64,000 nucleotides of DNA from Lysinibacillus fusiformis (GCF_016925635.1 NZ_CP070490.1:1674001-1738000); one strand, 5' to 3'. Positions 8,935-17,588 are shown, counted from the first letter of the stretch. Notes: a model not told the origin generated them from the sequence alone. Translations and numbers: made by a program.

Positions 8935-10125
8935 TTGGAACGTGTAATCGGTACAGTTGTAAGAGGTCTTCGTGGTCCTATTATTAACGAAGGCGATAAA
9001 ATTGAACAAATCGTTGTAGATACAGTGTTAAATGCTGCAAAAATTGAAGGATATGCAATCGAGGATCGTGATATTGTGACAGTAACTGAATCTGTCGTGG
9101 CACGTGCACAAGGCAACTACGCAACGATTGATGATATCGCTGTAGATGTAGCGGCTAAGTTCGGTGATGATACGGTAGGCGTTATCTTCCCCATCTTAAG
9201 TCGAAACCGCTTCGCAAACTGTTTACGAGGTATTGCTAAAGGTGTAAAAAAGGTTGTATTAATGCTAAGCTACCCATCTGATGAAGTTGGTAATCACCTT
9301 GTAGATATTGATGAGCTCGATGTAAAAGGTATTAACCCATGGACGGATACACTAAATGAGGTTGAATTCCGCGAGCATTTTGGCTATAAAAAACACACAT
9401 TTACTGGTGTAGATTATATTGAATACTATAAAGAGTTAATTGAAGCAGAAGGGGCTACGTGTGAGGTTATCTTCTCTAATAATCCAAAAACAATTTTAAA
9501 TTACACAAAGAGTATCTTAACGTGTGATATTCATTCACGTTTCCGCACAAAACGTATTCTAACAGCGAACGGTGCAGAAAAAGTTTACAGCCTTGATAAT
9601 ATTTTAGCTGAATCTATTAATGGTTCTGGTTTCAATGCTGAGTATGGTCTTCTTGGCTCAAACAAAGCAACGGAGGATAGTGTTAAATTATTCCCGCATA
9701 CTTGCCAACCAATTGTGGACGGTATCCAAGCAAAAATCAAAGAAGCTACAGGAAAAACAGTAGAAGTCATGATTTATGGTGACGGCGCATTCAAAGATCC
9801 TGTAGGTAAAATTTGGGAGCTTGCAGATCCTGTTGTTTCACCTGCATTCACAGCTGGATTACACGGAACACCGAACGAGGTTAAATTGAAATATTTAGCA
9901 GACAATGATTTCGCAGACCTTCGAGGCGAAGAATTGAAAGCTGCTATTTCTGAATACATTCAAAATAAAGATGAAGATTTAACAGGTCAAATGGCTGCAC
10001 AAGGAACAACACCTCGTCGTTTAACAGACCTTATCGGTTCCCTATCTGACCTTACATCTGGTTCGGGCGACAAAGGAACACCTATGATTTACATTCAAGG
10101 TTACTTCGATAATTACACTAAATAA
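8935..10125 (+). CDS. Coenzyme F420-0:glutamate ligase (CofE)-like protein
   Basis: A protein of 396 residues from a TTG start preceded by GAGGAGAG. The N-terminal 130 residues look like the CofE ligase fold: an early GLRGPIINEGDKI, and DRDIVTVTESVVARAQGNY, which matches the conserved DGDVxVVxxKVVSKAEG region. The remaining 260 residues are not recognised in detail, but are conserved in firmicute homologues as far as recalled. In actinobacteria and archaea CofE adds glutamates to F420-0. No other F420 gene (cofC, cofD, fbiC) is present here and the genus is not known to make F420, so the true substrate is probably different. Single gene, ended by a strong hairpin and divergent from a LysR gene. 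Confidence 0.75.
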   Translation: MERVIGTVVRGLRGPIINEGDKIEQIVVDTVLNAAKIEGYAIEDRDIVTVTESVVARAQGNYATIDDIAVDVAAKFGDDTVGVIFPILSRNRFANCLRGIAKGVKKVVLMLSYPSDEVGNHLVDIDELDVKGINPWTDTLNEVEFREHFGYKKHTFTGVDYIEYYKELIEAEGATCEVIFSNNPKTILNYTKSILTCDIHSRFRTKRILTANGAEKVYSLDNILAESINGSGFNAEYGLLGSNKATEDSVKLFPHTCQPIVDGIQAKIKEATGKTVEVMIYGDGAFKDPVGKIWELADPVVSPAFTAGLHGTPNEVKLKYLADNDFADLRGEELKAAISEYIQNKDEDLTGQMAAQGTTPRRLTDLIGSLSDLTSGSGDKGTPMIYIQGYFDNYTK

Positions 10126-10131
10126 ACAAAT

Positions 10132-10172
10132 AAAAATGAACTCTCGTACTAATGAAGAGAGTTCATTTTTTT
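10132..10172. terminator. Bidirectional terminator between CofE-like gene and tRNA-like RNA
   Basis: A 14-bp stem, AAAAATGAACTCTC with GAGAGTTCATTTTT, with T-runs on both strands. On the minus strand it begins two bases after the CCA of the tRNA-like RNA, so it ends the RNA-repair transcript as well. Confidence 0.88.
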
Positions 10173-10173
10173 A

Positions 10174-10242
10174 TGGTGAGGATAACAGGAATCGAACCCG
10201 TAATCCCTTTGAAAAGGGATATGCACTCCTTGCAACTACCTC
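10174..10242 (-). ncRNA. tRNA-like RNA with encoded CCA, at end of RNA-repair operon
   Basis: The minus strand folds as a compact cloverleaf of 69 nt. The T-arm is canonical: stem ACGGG/CCTGT around the loop TTCGATT (10185-10201). The 3' end reads TATCCTC, discriminator A and genomic CCA (10174-10176). The acceptor 5' strand GAGGTA (10237-10242) pairs with TA..CCTC with one bulge. The D-arm is TGCA, loop AGGAG, TGCA (10222-10234). The anticodon-like arm is ATCCC, an 8-nt loop TTTTCAAA, GGGAT (10203-10220). The 5-nt D-loop, 8-nt anticodon loop and 1-nt variable region are not those of a working elongator tRNA. It starts 68 bp after the RNA ligase stop and is followed at once by a terminator. 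A tRNA-like small RNA called tRNA-Other has been reported in Bacillus cereus; whether this is its relative is untested. A decayed tRNA is the alternative. Confidence 0.7.
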
Positions 10243-10310
10243 GTAATATATGATTTTTGAATGCTTGCTATAGTATTACATTGTTCTCAGTCCCTTCTCT
10301 TCTTAATTGG

Positions 10311-10949
10311 TTATGATTTTAATTTATTTGGCATAATTTCTTCCTGTAGCCAATGCTCACTTGTTTGAACATGTTGCGGTCTCACAAATTTCCCTAAATT
10401 ATATCGGAAATCATCGTAATGGAATGAGCCAGCATTTCGAATGACATACCCCTCTTGTTCACCATCAAAGATTGATTTACCAGTAAATGTACGTTTTATC
10501 TGTCCTTCGTCAAAAATTCCTCGGTATAAAACAGGCACTGTTTCTATACCTAATTCTGCTGCAAAGGCAACCGTCTCATCCCAGCTCAAGCATACACTTT
10601 CTTCATTCCAAATACTAAACAAGTAAAAGTAACTTGTTAACGCTTGATAGTAAATAGAATGCTTTGCATAAACATTTTCACCACATAGGCGCCAGCCATC
10701 TGGAATTCGATAAGCAAAGCTTGCATGGAATGTTTTCACCCAATTTCTCGAAGGATGATTTGCCGAATGAATACTTCTAGCATGCATATAGTCTCTGTAA
10801 AGTGTTGTACCTTCTCCATCCAACTTTTCAGTGACAACAACCTCTTTTCCAATAAAATGATTCACATTTCTAGCAACTTTATCGTCATGGGTATAGCCTC
10901 TGCTCCACGGTAAATGAAAACTTCTTGGGTATTTCATGAATTTCGTCAT
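10311..10949 (-). CDS. Minimal RNA ligase (nucleotidyltransferase)
   Basis: A protein of 212 residues with the covalent nucleotidyltransferase motifs of RNA ligases: motif I KLDGEGTT with the AMP-accepting Lys42, a motif III-like CGENVYA (about 89-95), motif IV EGYVIR (166-171) and motif V GKFVRP (186-191). It lacks extra N- or C-terminal domains, so it is close to a bare Rnl2-type adenylyltransferase core. It would seal 5'-phosphate and 3'-OH RNA ends using ATP. The gene starts at ATG 10949 after GGAAGTG, 24 bp downstream of the kinase-HD gene, and is followed by the tRNA-like RNA; the three form one transcription unit by position. The physiological substrate is unknown. Confidence 0.85.
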   Translation of the reverse strand: MTKFMKYPRSFHLPWSRGYTHDDKVARNVNHFIGKEVVVTEKLDGEGTTLYRDYMHARSIHSANHPSRNWVKTFHASFAYRIPDGWRLCGENVYAKHSIYYQALTSYFYLFSIWNEESVCLSWDETVAFAAELGIETVPVLYRGIFDEGQIKRTFTGKSIFDGEQEGYVIRNAGSFHYDDFRYNLGKFVRPQHVQTSEHWLQEEIMPNKLKS

Positions 10950-10973
10950 ATTTTCACTTCCTTTTCCTATTGT

Positions 10974-11930
10974 TTATTTGGCAAATTGATCTGCCTCACG
11001 GAAAAAATAAAGCCTTGTTAATAAATCACCATCTAATAAATGATAAATTTGGCTTCCGCCTCTATCGCCCCCATACTGGATTAACATATGAAATTGCACT
11101 AAATGAACAACCTTTAATACAAATTCCTTTTCAAAGCCCAACTCTAATAGAAAATGGCAAACCAGTTGCGCAGATACATTTTCATGCCCAAAATAACCAT
11201 AACGTTGTTGCAATGGTTTATATTTTTTGCAAAATGGTTTACCGACATCATGGAACAATGCGGCTATTTGAAGAGCAAGTTTATCGCTTTCCAAATAGTA
11301 CTCATTCATATACGCATACACAAAATACGTATGCTGACATAGTAAATATTGATGGAATGGGTTTTCTTGATCGAATTGATAAATTTCTTTAAAAAGTGGG
11401 ACTGCTTGAAGTGTTTGAAAAAGTTCATCATAAGTGGGGTTGCTTTGTATGAGTGAAATAAACTGTTGTCGAGAAATATCATAGGGACTTGATTCATGTA
11501 CAATATGCACTTCATCAAACCCTTCTCCTACTGTCGGGAATTCTAAATGCTTTCTCATTTTTTCCATCACGATTAATGGTACATGCCGCTTCCGTTGCTG
11601 ATTTCTGGCTACACAAATTGAATAAGGTGTATCAAAGTAATAACATACCTTTTGAGCTGTACTTGGTATTTTACGAAGTGCAAACATCCTGCGCTCCCAT
11701 TCAATATTAGTAGCATCCACAATAACAGAAAACCCTTTTGCCACTAAGCTATTCAGACGCTCATATAATGTGCGAAAGACCACACGTGATTTCTGCTTAG
11801 TTGCGTCACCAAACAATTCCTGTCGTATAGCGTCACTAGAAAGAACAACTGCATTCTCCCTTTGGGCTAGTTGTTTCACAAATGTACTTTTTCCACTCCC
11901 CGGCAACCCTACTGTAAAGATCACCTTCAT
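10974..11930 (-). CDS. Polynucleotide kinase-like P-loop domain fused to HD phosphohydrolase
   Basis: A protein of 318 residues. The N-terminal half is a P-loop kinase: Walker A GLPGSGKST near residues 8-16, a DATN motif (SVIVDATNIEWERR) and a lid segment with Arg/Lys (RNQQRKRH), the layout of T4-type 5' polynucleotide kinases. The C-terminal half has an HD domain (ALFHDVGKP, GYFGHENVSAQLV, VVHLVQFH) very like that of CCA-adding enzymes, where HD carries 2',3'-cyclic phosphodiesterase and phosphatase activity. Together the two halves could heal both ends of a broken RNA before the adjacent ligase seals them. ATG at 11930 is preferred over GTG 11939, since the latter lies inside the Shine-Dalgarno GGGAGGTG. 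First gene of the unit. Confidence 0.82.
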   Translation of the reverse strand: MKVIFTVGLPGSGKSTFVKQLAQRENAVVLSSDAIRQELFGDATKQKSRVVFRTLYERLNSLVAKGFSVIVDATNIEWERRMFALRKIPSTAQKVCYYFDTPYSICVARNQQRKRHVPLIVMEKMRKHLEFPTVGEGFDEVHIVHESSPYDISRQQFISLIQSNPTYDELFQTLQAVPLFKEIYQFDQENPFHQYLLCQHTYFVYAYMNEYYLESDKLALQIAALFHDVGKPFCKKYKPLQQRYGYFGHENVSAQLVCHFLLELGFEKEFVLKVVHLVQFHMLIQYGGDRGGSQIYHLLDGDLLTRLYFFREADQFAK

Positions 11931-12005
11931 TATTTTCACCTCCCTTCAAGTTTCTATATCGTATTAAAAGAACAATCCTTTAGCTTAGATTTCTAGTAGT
12001 AAGAA

Positions 12006-12046
12006 AATGAAAAGACATGAGTCATGTTCCGTACTCATGCCTTCAC
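12006..12046 (-). terminator. Terminator of amidohydrolase/transporter operon
   Basis: A 7-bp stem CATGAGT with ACTCATG (12016-12022 and 12033-12039), followed on the minus strand by TCTTTTCATTTT. Confidence 0.6.
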
Positions 12047-12081
12047 ATTATATGAGTTTTTAACTTACTAGATAAGGGCAC

Positions 12082-13251
12082 TTATGGACACAGTGTCCGT
12101 GCTACATTTTCAAAGTAACGAACGCCATAAATAAGCGCTTCTTCATCAATTTTAAAACGAGGATGATGTAATGGGTACGCATCACCAAACTCTCTATTAT
12201 GTACCCCTATAAATTGCATTGATGAAGGAACAGCTTCTGAAAAATCTGCGAAATCCTCGGTTCCGAATATTGGTTCAGGTAATTCCTTTACACCTGAGGC
12301 TCCTACAATCTCACTAGCTATATTACGGGATAATGCCGTTAATTCTTTATCGTTTGTCACAGAAGGGCAACCTAGCTCCCATTTAATATCTACTTTTGCA
12401 TCGTGCATAGAAGCAATATTTGTAACTATTTTCTCTAAATATTTTCGTGCATCTACACGAATTTTAGCATCTAGCGAACGAATCGTTCCTCCAAGCTCTG
12501 CTGTATCTGCAATAATATTTAAAGCTGTTCCACAATGAAACTTTGCAACAGTTAAAACAGGAGCATGTGTACTTGGAACTTTGCGCGACACGATTGTTTG
12601 CAGAGCTACGACAATTTCTGAACCTATCATCAATGGATCTATGGCGACCTCTGGTGTAGATGCATGACCGCCTCGCCCATAAATTTTAATTTCAAAATCA
12701 TCTGCTGCAGCAGTGAATTTACCATCTTTCATAGCAAATTGCCCTACTTCATAATCAGGACTTACATGTAGAGCAAAAGCGTAATCTACATTTTCTACAA
12801 TTCCTAGTGAAACCAGCTGAGCAGCCCCTCCTGGAGTTACCTCTTCAGCATGCTGAAAAACAAAACGAATTTCTCCATTAAAATCGGTTCCACGCTCAGC
12901 CAATGCCTTTGCGGCACCAAGTAACATTGCTGGATGAGCATCATGACCACACGCATGCATAACTCCTGGATTCTTCGACTTAAAGGGTAAATCTGTTTCT
13001 TCTTCAATCGGTAAAGCATCAATATCGGCTCGAAGTAAAATCGTATGCCCTTTACCATCTGTTTTTGTCCCTTTTAAAAAGGCACATACACTTGTTTCTG
13101 TTAAACGCTTCACTTCTAAATGTGGAAACGTTATTAATTGATCATAAATGTATTGAGCTGTTTTATACTCTTGATGTGATAATTCAGGATGCATATGCAA
13201 ATGTTGACGCCACTTAATAACCTGTTGTTTTAAATTTACTGTTTCAATCAA
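12082..13251 (-). CDS. M20-family amidohydrolase
   Basis: A protein of 389 residues of the M20D amidohydrolase group (hippurate hydrolase, N-acetyl-amino-acid deacetylase, aminobenzoyl-glutamate hydrolase relatives). Metal and catalytic residues are visible: MHACGHDAHPAML, FVFQHAEEVTPGGA and FGTEDFADF, with a dimerisation domain between about 180 and 290 (GRGGHASTPEVAIDP). TTG at 13251 follows AGGGGTG at good spacing; GTG 13260 overlaps that ribosome site. It lies 26 bp after a YfcC-type transporter gene and shares its promoter, so an imported N-acylated amino acid or peptide is the likely substrate. The exact substrate cannot be told from sequence. Confidence 0.88.
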   Translation of the reverse strand: MIETVNLKQQVIKWRQHLHMHPELSHQEYKTAQYIYDQLITFPHLEVKRLTETSVCAFLKGTKTDGKGHTILLRADIDALPIEEETDLPFKSKNPGVMHACGHDAHPAMLLGAAKALAERGTDFNGEIRFVFQHAEEVTPGGAAQLVSLGIVENVDYAFALHVSPDYEVGQFAMKDGKFTAAADDFEIKIYGRGGHASTPEVAIDPLMIGSEIVVALQTIVSRKVPSTHAPVLTVAKFHCGTALNIIADTAELGGTIRSLDAKIRVDARKYLEKIVTNIASMHDAKVDIKWELGCPSVTNDKELTALSRNIASEIVGASGVKELPEPIFGTEDFADFSEAVPSSMQFIGVHNREFGDAYPLHHPRFKIDEEALIYGVRYFENVARTLCP

Positions 13252-13277
13252 TTTAAACACCCCTATTATATATTTTA

Positions 13278-14690
13278 TTAAAACGGTCCATAGTTCATGA
13301 GATGAGCAATGACTAACAAACTAATCGCTAAGCCTGTCTGTATCAGAAAATAAGGAAATACCCACTTAACCCACTTTGAAAATGGAATGCCTGCTATTGC
13401 TAATCCCGCTAATAAAACGCCACTTGTAGGAATCACCATATTCGAGATACCATCGCCAAACTGGAAAGCCAATACTGCTGTTTGTCTAGTTACACCGATT
13501 AAATCTGCTAAAGGTGTCATTATCGGCATTGTTAACGCTGCTTGTCCACTCCCAGATGGTACTAAGAAATTTAAGCAAAGCTGAAGTAAAAACATTCCTA
13601 CCGCGTTAATCGAAGCAGGGAGCACACTTACAGTATTCGAAACAAAATGAAGAATGGTATCAATTAATCCTCCATTTGTAGTAATCACCAGAATTGTTTG
13701 CGCAAATCCAATGATTAATGCTCCTTCCACCATATCTCGAGCACCAGAAATAAAACCTTCAGCCATTTTATTCGGACCAATTTTACAAATAATCGACATG
13801 ATAATGCTACTTAGTAAAAAAACTCCGCCAATTTCACTTATATACCACTGAAATTTTATTACCCCTACAATCAATGCTACAAAATTCGCCAAAAGTACCA
13901 GTAATGCTAGCAAATGTCGTGGACTCATCTTAAAGTCCAAATCAATTTTAATGCTTTCTTCACGTTTAAACTTTCCGTAGATCCCTTTCGATGGATCACT
14001 CTTTACTTTTTTTGCATGTCTGTAAATATAAAGTACAGTCAAAATATAAAACACAATGAATACCACTATTCGATATGACATCCCTGAATACATTGGAAGC
14101 TCTGCAATGGTTTGGGCTACACCGATGTTAAAAGGATTTGTAATACCTGAGGTAAAGCCCGTTGCTAAGGTACCTAGCATTACGATGGCAAAGCCAGTAA
14201 TCGCATCCATTCCAAGCGCCATCGTTAACGGGATAATTATAGCTATATATACAAGCGTATCTTCTGCGGAACCAATTAGTGTTCCTAAACTAGCAAATAT
14301 TAAAACTAGAATAGGGATTAATACGTATTCTTGTTTTCCAAACTTTGAGGCCATAACCTTAATAAAAGAATCAATCGCCCCTGTCTTTTGCATAATCCCT
14401 AAAGCGCCACCGAATAAAAAGACGAATAAGATAATGGAAGCACCTTCAAGCATCCCCAAATGCACACTATTAAATATTTCAAGAAAACCAACAGGATTTG
14501 AACTAATATATTGAAAGGATTCTGGATCTACAACCATTCTTCCATTACTCTCGACTCTTTCATACTGACCTGCTGGTAATATATAGGTCAATAAAGACAT
14601 AACTAAAATAATAATAAACATTAATACAAATGCATTAATTCCTTTTATGCGTGGTTCATCTATCTTTTTTTCTTGCTGCAGGTTTACCAT
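13278..14690 (-). CDS. YfcC/DcuC-family transporter
   Basis: A membrane carrier of 470 residues with about 11-12 hydrophobic helices. Family features include TYILPAGQYER near the start, an SGxTNPFNIGVAQ re-entrant-like motif (TGFTSGITNPFNIG) and NFLVPSGSGQAALTMPIM, typical of the YfcC branch of C4-dicarboxylate/short-acid carriers. It begins at ATG 14690 behind GGGGGAG. It is first in a two-gene operon with the M20 amidohydrolase, a pairing that suggests uptake of an acylated amino acid or dipeptide and its hydrolysis. The promoter region carries a tandem palindrome at 14782-14816, so an unlinked regulator probably controls it. Confidence 0.87.
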   Translation of the reverse strand: MVNLQQEKKIDEPRIKGINAFVLMFIIILVMSLLTYILPAGQYERVESNGRMVVDPESFQYISSNPVGFLEIFNSVHLGMLEGASIILFVFLFGGALGIMQKTGAIDSFIKVMASKFGKQEYVLIPILVLIFASLGTLIGSAEDTLVYIAIIIPLTMALGMDAITGFAIVMLGTLATGFTSGITNPFNIGVAQTIAELPMYSGMSYRIVVFIVFYILTVLYIYRHAKKVKSDPSKGIYGKFKREESIKIDLDFKMSPRHLLALLVLLANFVALIVGVIKFQWYISEIGGVFLLSSIIMSIICKIGPNKMAEGFISGARDMVEGALIIGFAQTILVITTNGGLIDTILHFVSNTVSVLPASINAVGMFLLQLCLNFLVPSGSGQAALTMPIMTPLADLIGVTRQTAVLAFQFGDGISNMVIPTSGVLLAGLAIAGIPFSKWVKWVFPYFLIQTGLAISLLVIAHLMNYGPF

Positions 14691-14781
14691 AATTTTCTCC
14701 CCCTAACAATTATTTTCTTTAATCTTTGAACCGAGACATAGGGCAAAATATCAATGAATTACTTTCATAGGAACTCTAAAT

Positions 14782-14816
14782 TTCCATTCAACGGAAAAAC
14801 ATTCCGATTAACGGAA
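14782..14816. promoter_or_regulatory. Tandem palindromic operator upstream of yfcC-type gene
   Basis: Two 15-bp dyads lie 20 bp apart: TTCCATTCAACGGAA (14782-14796) and TTCCGATTAACGGAA (14802-14816). The second is a perfect TTCCG, 5 bp, CGGAA palindrome. A further half-site TTCCG occurs at about 14871. Two helical turns between copies suggest cooperative binding of a dimeric regulator. The regulator is not recognised. Confidence 0.55.
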
Positions 14817-15276
14817 ACTTTATACAAAGAATAAAAAATAGAATTTAAAATGTCAATATTTTTTTGATAATTCCGTCAAATTATTTTTTAATAACTCAAT
14901 AAATGATGAAAAACAAAAAATAATAATAATTTCTTCAAAAATAGGAATAATTTATGTGCTTTCTACATATAAAAAAGACTGCTCCACCTATTTGTGGACC
15001 AGCCTTTATCGTTATAATTCTATGTTCTTTATACTTTTATTATAGCATAAATTTACAATAATTTCTAGACTATACTTCTTTCCGAAGTAGATGTATGATA
15101 AATTTCCTGATTCAATCCCCCCATATCACCTGCGTTTAGATACTTTTCACTTTATTCAAAGGGTGGTTGGACAACCAGTTAAAAAAGTATCACAATTACC
15201 TTCTTCTCACCATCTATAGAGGTGAGGGTTACTGTCAAAGGAAGCGAATAACTATGGAGAGGAATGTGAGTAAACG
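14817..15276. other. AT-rich intergenic region with hairpins before helD
   Basis: This gap of about 460 bp holds no convincing gene. Seen are an imperfect hairpin at 14979-15002 (CTGCTCCAC with GTGGACCAG) with a T-run on the minus strand, a palindrome TGGTTGGACAACCA at 15164-15177, and a leader hairpin CTCACC with GGTGAG near 15213-15232 ahead of helD. The palindrome and leader hairpin may regulate helD. Confidence 0.45.
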
Positions 15277-17580
15277 TTGGAAAATCAAAAAGAATGGCTA
15301 GAAGAAAAGCATCACCTTGAGGATTCTTTACACATCATTGTTCACAAAATTAAAGAGTTACAGCACAAAGAAAAAGGCTTTAAAGAAAATGCTGTCGCCT
15401 TAAAGAAATCTTTTTGGAACGATGTTAGAGTCAATTTAGATACTGCTGAGGATGTCGACGAAACCTTTTTTGCAATTAAGCAACAGGCGGAGCTTTTATC
15501 TGACTCAGAGCTTGCACAGGAACGTGCAATTCGCAACGTGAAGGTGTATGAACGTTTACAACAGTCACCCTATTTTGCTCGTATTGACTTTTTACAAAAT
15601 GGTCAACAAGACCCTTTAAAAATTTATATAGGTGTATCCACATTATTGGATAAACAGGATGAAAATATCGTCATTTTTGACTGGCGAGCACCTATATCAA
15701 GTATGTATTATGATTACACACCTGGCGATGCTTCCTACGAAACGTTAGGTGAAGAAATTCATGGAGAAATGCTGTTAAAACGGCAATTTATTATTAAAAA
15801 TGGTCAACTACAATCCATGTTTAACACGGGCCTTACAATTGGTGATGACTTATTGCTTGATATTCTTGCACAAAATGCAAATGAGCATATTCGTAGTATT
15901 GTTGCAACAATTCAAGCAGAACAAAATAAGATTATTCGCCATGTAAATTCACGCTATCTTATCGTTGAGGGCGTTGCAGGTAGTGGCAAAACAGCTGTAG
16001 CCTTACAGCGGGTAGCCTATCTATTGTATCGTTATCGTGATGAAATGACTGCCGATCAAATTTTGCTAATTACACCTAATCAACTTTTTAATCAATATGT
16101 TCATTCAGTCTTACCTGATTTAGGTGAAGACAATATGCAGCAATTAACGTTTATAGAATATGCTGAAAAACGATTAGGTAGACAGTTTCAATTGGAATAT
16201 CCTTATGAGCAACTTGAAAACCTGTTAACAGAAAAAGATAGTGCTCATTATCAAACAAAATTAAGCATCATTTCTTTTAAAGCGAGTCTTGCTTATAAAC
16301 ATTTGATGGATCAATATGTTGGTTATTTATCCAATAAAGATTTGTTATTTAAAAATATCGTTTTTCGTGGAGAACGAATTATTACTGCAAAAGAAATTAA
16401 TGAATACTTCTATTCTTTTCCTTCCACCATGTCGATACCGGATCGCCTACAATTAGTAAAAGAATGGTTATTGCAACAACTAACAAAATTGGAAAAGGCC
16501 GAACGTACAAAGGAATGGGTAGAAGAAGCAACTGAGCTATTAGATAAAGAAGACTACTCCAAATCTTATAGTGAGCTTTTATATGAGGGACGCTATACTG
16601 AAAACTCATTTGATGATTTTGATCAAGAACGCTCTAAATTAGCGAGACAAATTGTCAAAAAACACTTTAAACCATTACGTAACTCCGTTAGCCAGTTAAA
16701 GTTTGTCCATATATTGGGTACGTATCGACAGCTCTTTGATTTGAATAGTTCTATTAACAAGGATTTACAGCACCTTATGCCAGACAATTGGGGGGATATT
16801 TGTCAGCAAACACTCCCTAATTTAGCAAAGCGTTTGATTGCCTACGAGGATGCTGCGCCATTTTTATACTTACAGGACAAAATTGAAGGACAGCAGACCA
16901 ATAGGATGATCCGTCATGTATTAATTGATGAAGCACAAGACTATTCACCATTCCAACTGACGGTATTACAGCAGTTATTTCCAAAAGCACGTATGACCAT
17001 TTTAGGTGATGGTCATCAAACGATTCACCCGCATACCTTTAATAATCCTTCCCTACTCGACCCTCAATTATATGGTGAGCAGGCAGAAAAAATGATTTTA
17101 ACGAAAAGCTATCGTTCGACAAAGCAAATCATTCAACTCACTTCCAAAATTTTGAATGATGGTAGTGAGGTAGAAGCTTTTAACCGAACTGGCCCTGAAC
17201 CATCGATTACTATCGTGCCAAATGAACTCGAATTAATGGATCAAATTATTCAAAACATCAACCATTTATCTACCAAATTTGAAACAATTGCTGTCATCTG
17301 TAAAACTGCAGCCGAATGCTCTGCTGTTTACAAGCAATTAAACAATCGAGTAGATATTCAATTGATCAACCATAATACGAAGCAATTTAAAAAGGGTATT
17401 TTATTACTTCCAGCTTATATGGCGAAGGGCATCGAATTTGATGCGGTAATCATCTATAATGCATCTGCCGCTAATTACTCAAGAGAAAGCGAACGGTACT
17501 ATTTTTATACAGCCTGTACAAGAGCTATGCATGAATTGCACATTTATTCCATCAACAAATTAACCTATTTCCTTCAATAA
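15277..17580 (+). CDS. helD: RNA polymerase recycling helicase HelD
   Basis: A protein of 767 residues, the usual length of Bacillus HelD. An N-terminal coiled coil (about 1-75) is followed by the split superfamily-1 helicase core: Walker A VEGVAGSGKTAVAL near residue 230, LIDEAQDYSPFQ (Walker B) near 548, LGDGHQTIHP, SYRSTKQI and the late YTACTRAMHELH. HelD binds RNA polymerase, enters the primary and secondary channels and frees it from stalled nucleic-acid complexes. It starts with TTG at 15277, with GGAG and GTGAG sequences upstream. It stands alone, convergent with the ABC-transporter operon. Confidence 0.93.
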   Translation: MENQKEWLEEKHHLEDSLHIIVHKIKELQHKEKGFKENAVALKKSFWNDVRVNLDTAEDVDETFFAIKQQAELLSDSELAQERAIRNVKVYERLQQSPYFARIDFLQNGQQDPLKIYIGVSTLLDKQDENIVIFDWRAPISSMYYDYTPGDASYETLGEEIHGEMLLKRQFIIKNGQLQSMFNTGLTIGDDLLLDILAQNANEHIRSIVATIQAEQNKIIRHVNSRYLIVEGVAGSGKTAVALQRVAYLLYRYRDEMTADQILLITPNQLFNQYVHSVLPDLGEDNMQQLTFIEYAEKRLGRQFQLEYPYEQLENLLTEKDSAHYQTKLSIISFKASLAYKHLMDQYVGYLSNKDLLFKNIVFRGERIITAKEINEYFYSFPSTMSIPDRLQLVKEWLLQQLTKLEKAERTKEWVEEATELLDKEDYSKSYSELLYEGRYTENSFDDFDQERSKLARQIVKKHFKPLRNSVSQLKFVHILGTYRQLFDLNSSINKDLQHLMPDNWGDICQQTLPNLAKRLIAYEDAAPFLYLQDKIEGQQTNRMIRHVLIDEAQDYSPFQLTVLQQLFPKARMTILGDGHQTIHPHTFNNPSLLDPQLYGEQAEKMILTKSYRSTKQIIQLTSKILNDGSEVEAFNRTGPEPSITIVPNELELMDQIIQNINHLSTKFETIAVICKTAAECSAVYKQLNNRVDIQLINHNTKQFKKGILLLPAYMAKGIEFDAVIIYNASAANYSRESERYYFYTACTRAMHELHIYSINKLTYFLQ

Positions 17581-17588
17581 TAGGGACC

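Noticed and set aside
10174..10242. Ordinary tRNA-Glu (TTC in the loop)
   Set aside because: The loop has 8 nt, the variable region 1 nt and the D-loop 5 nt, so it is not a normal elongator tRNA; kept as tRNA-like RNA instead.
13387..14514. Several antisense frames opposite the YfcC-type transporter gene
   Set aside because: The strong hydrophobic gene on the other strand explains them; none has a ribosome site or recognisable family.
16397..16609. Antisense frame of about 70 codons within helD
   Set aside because: It lies fully inside a clear helicase gene and has no supporting signals.
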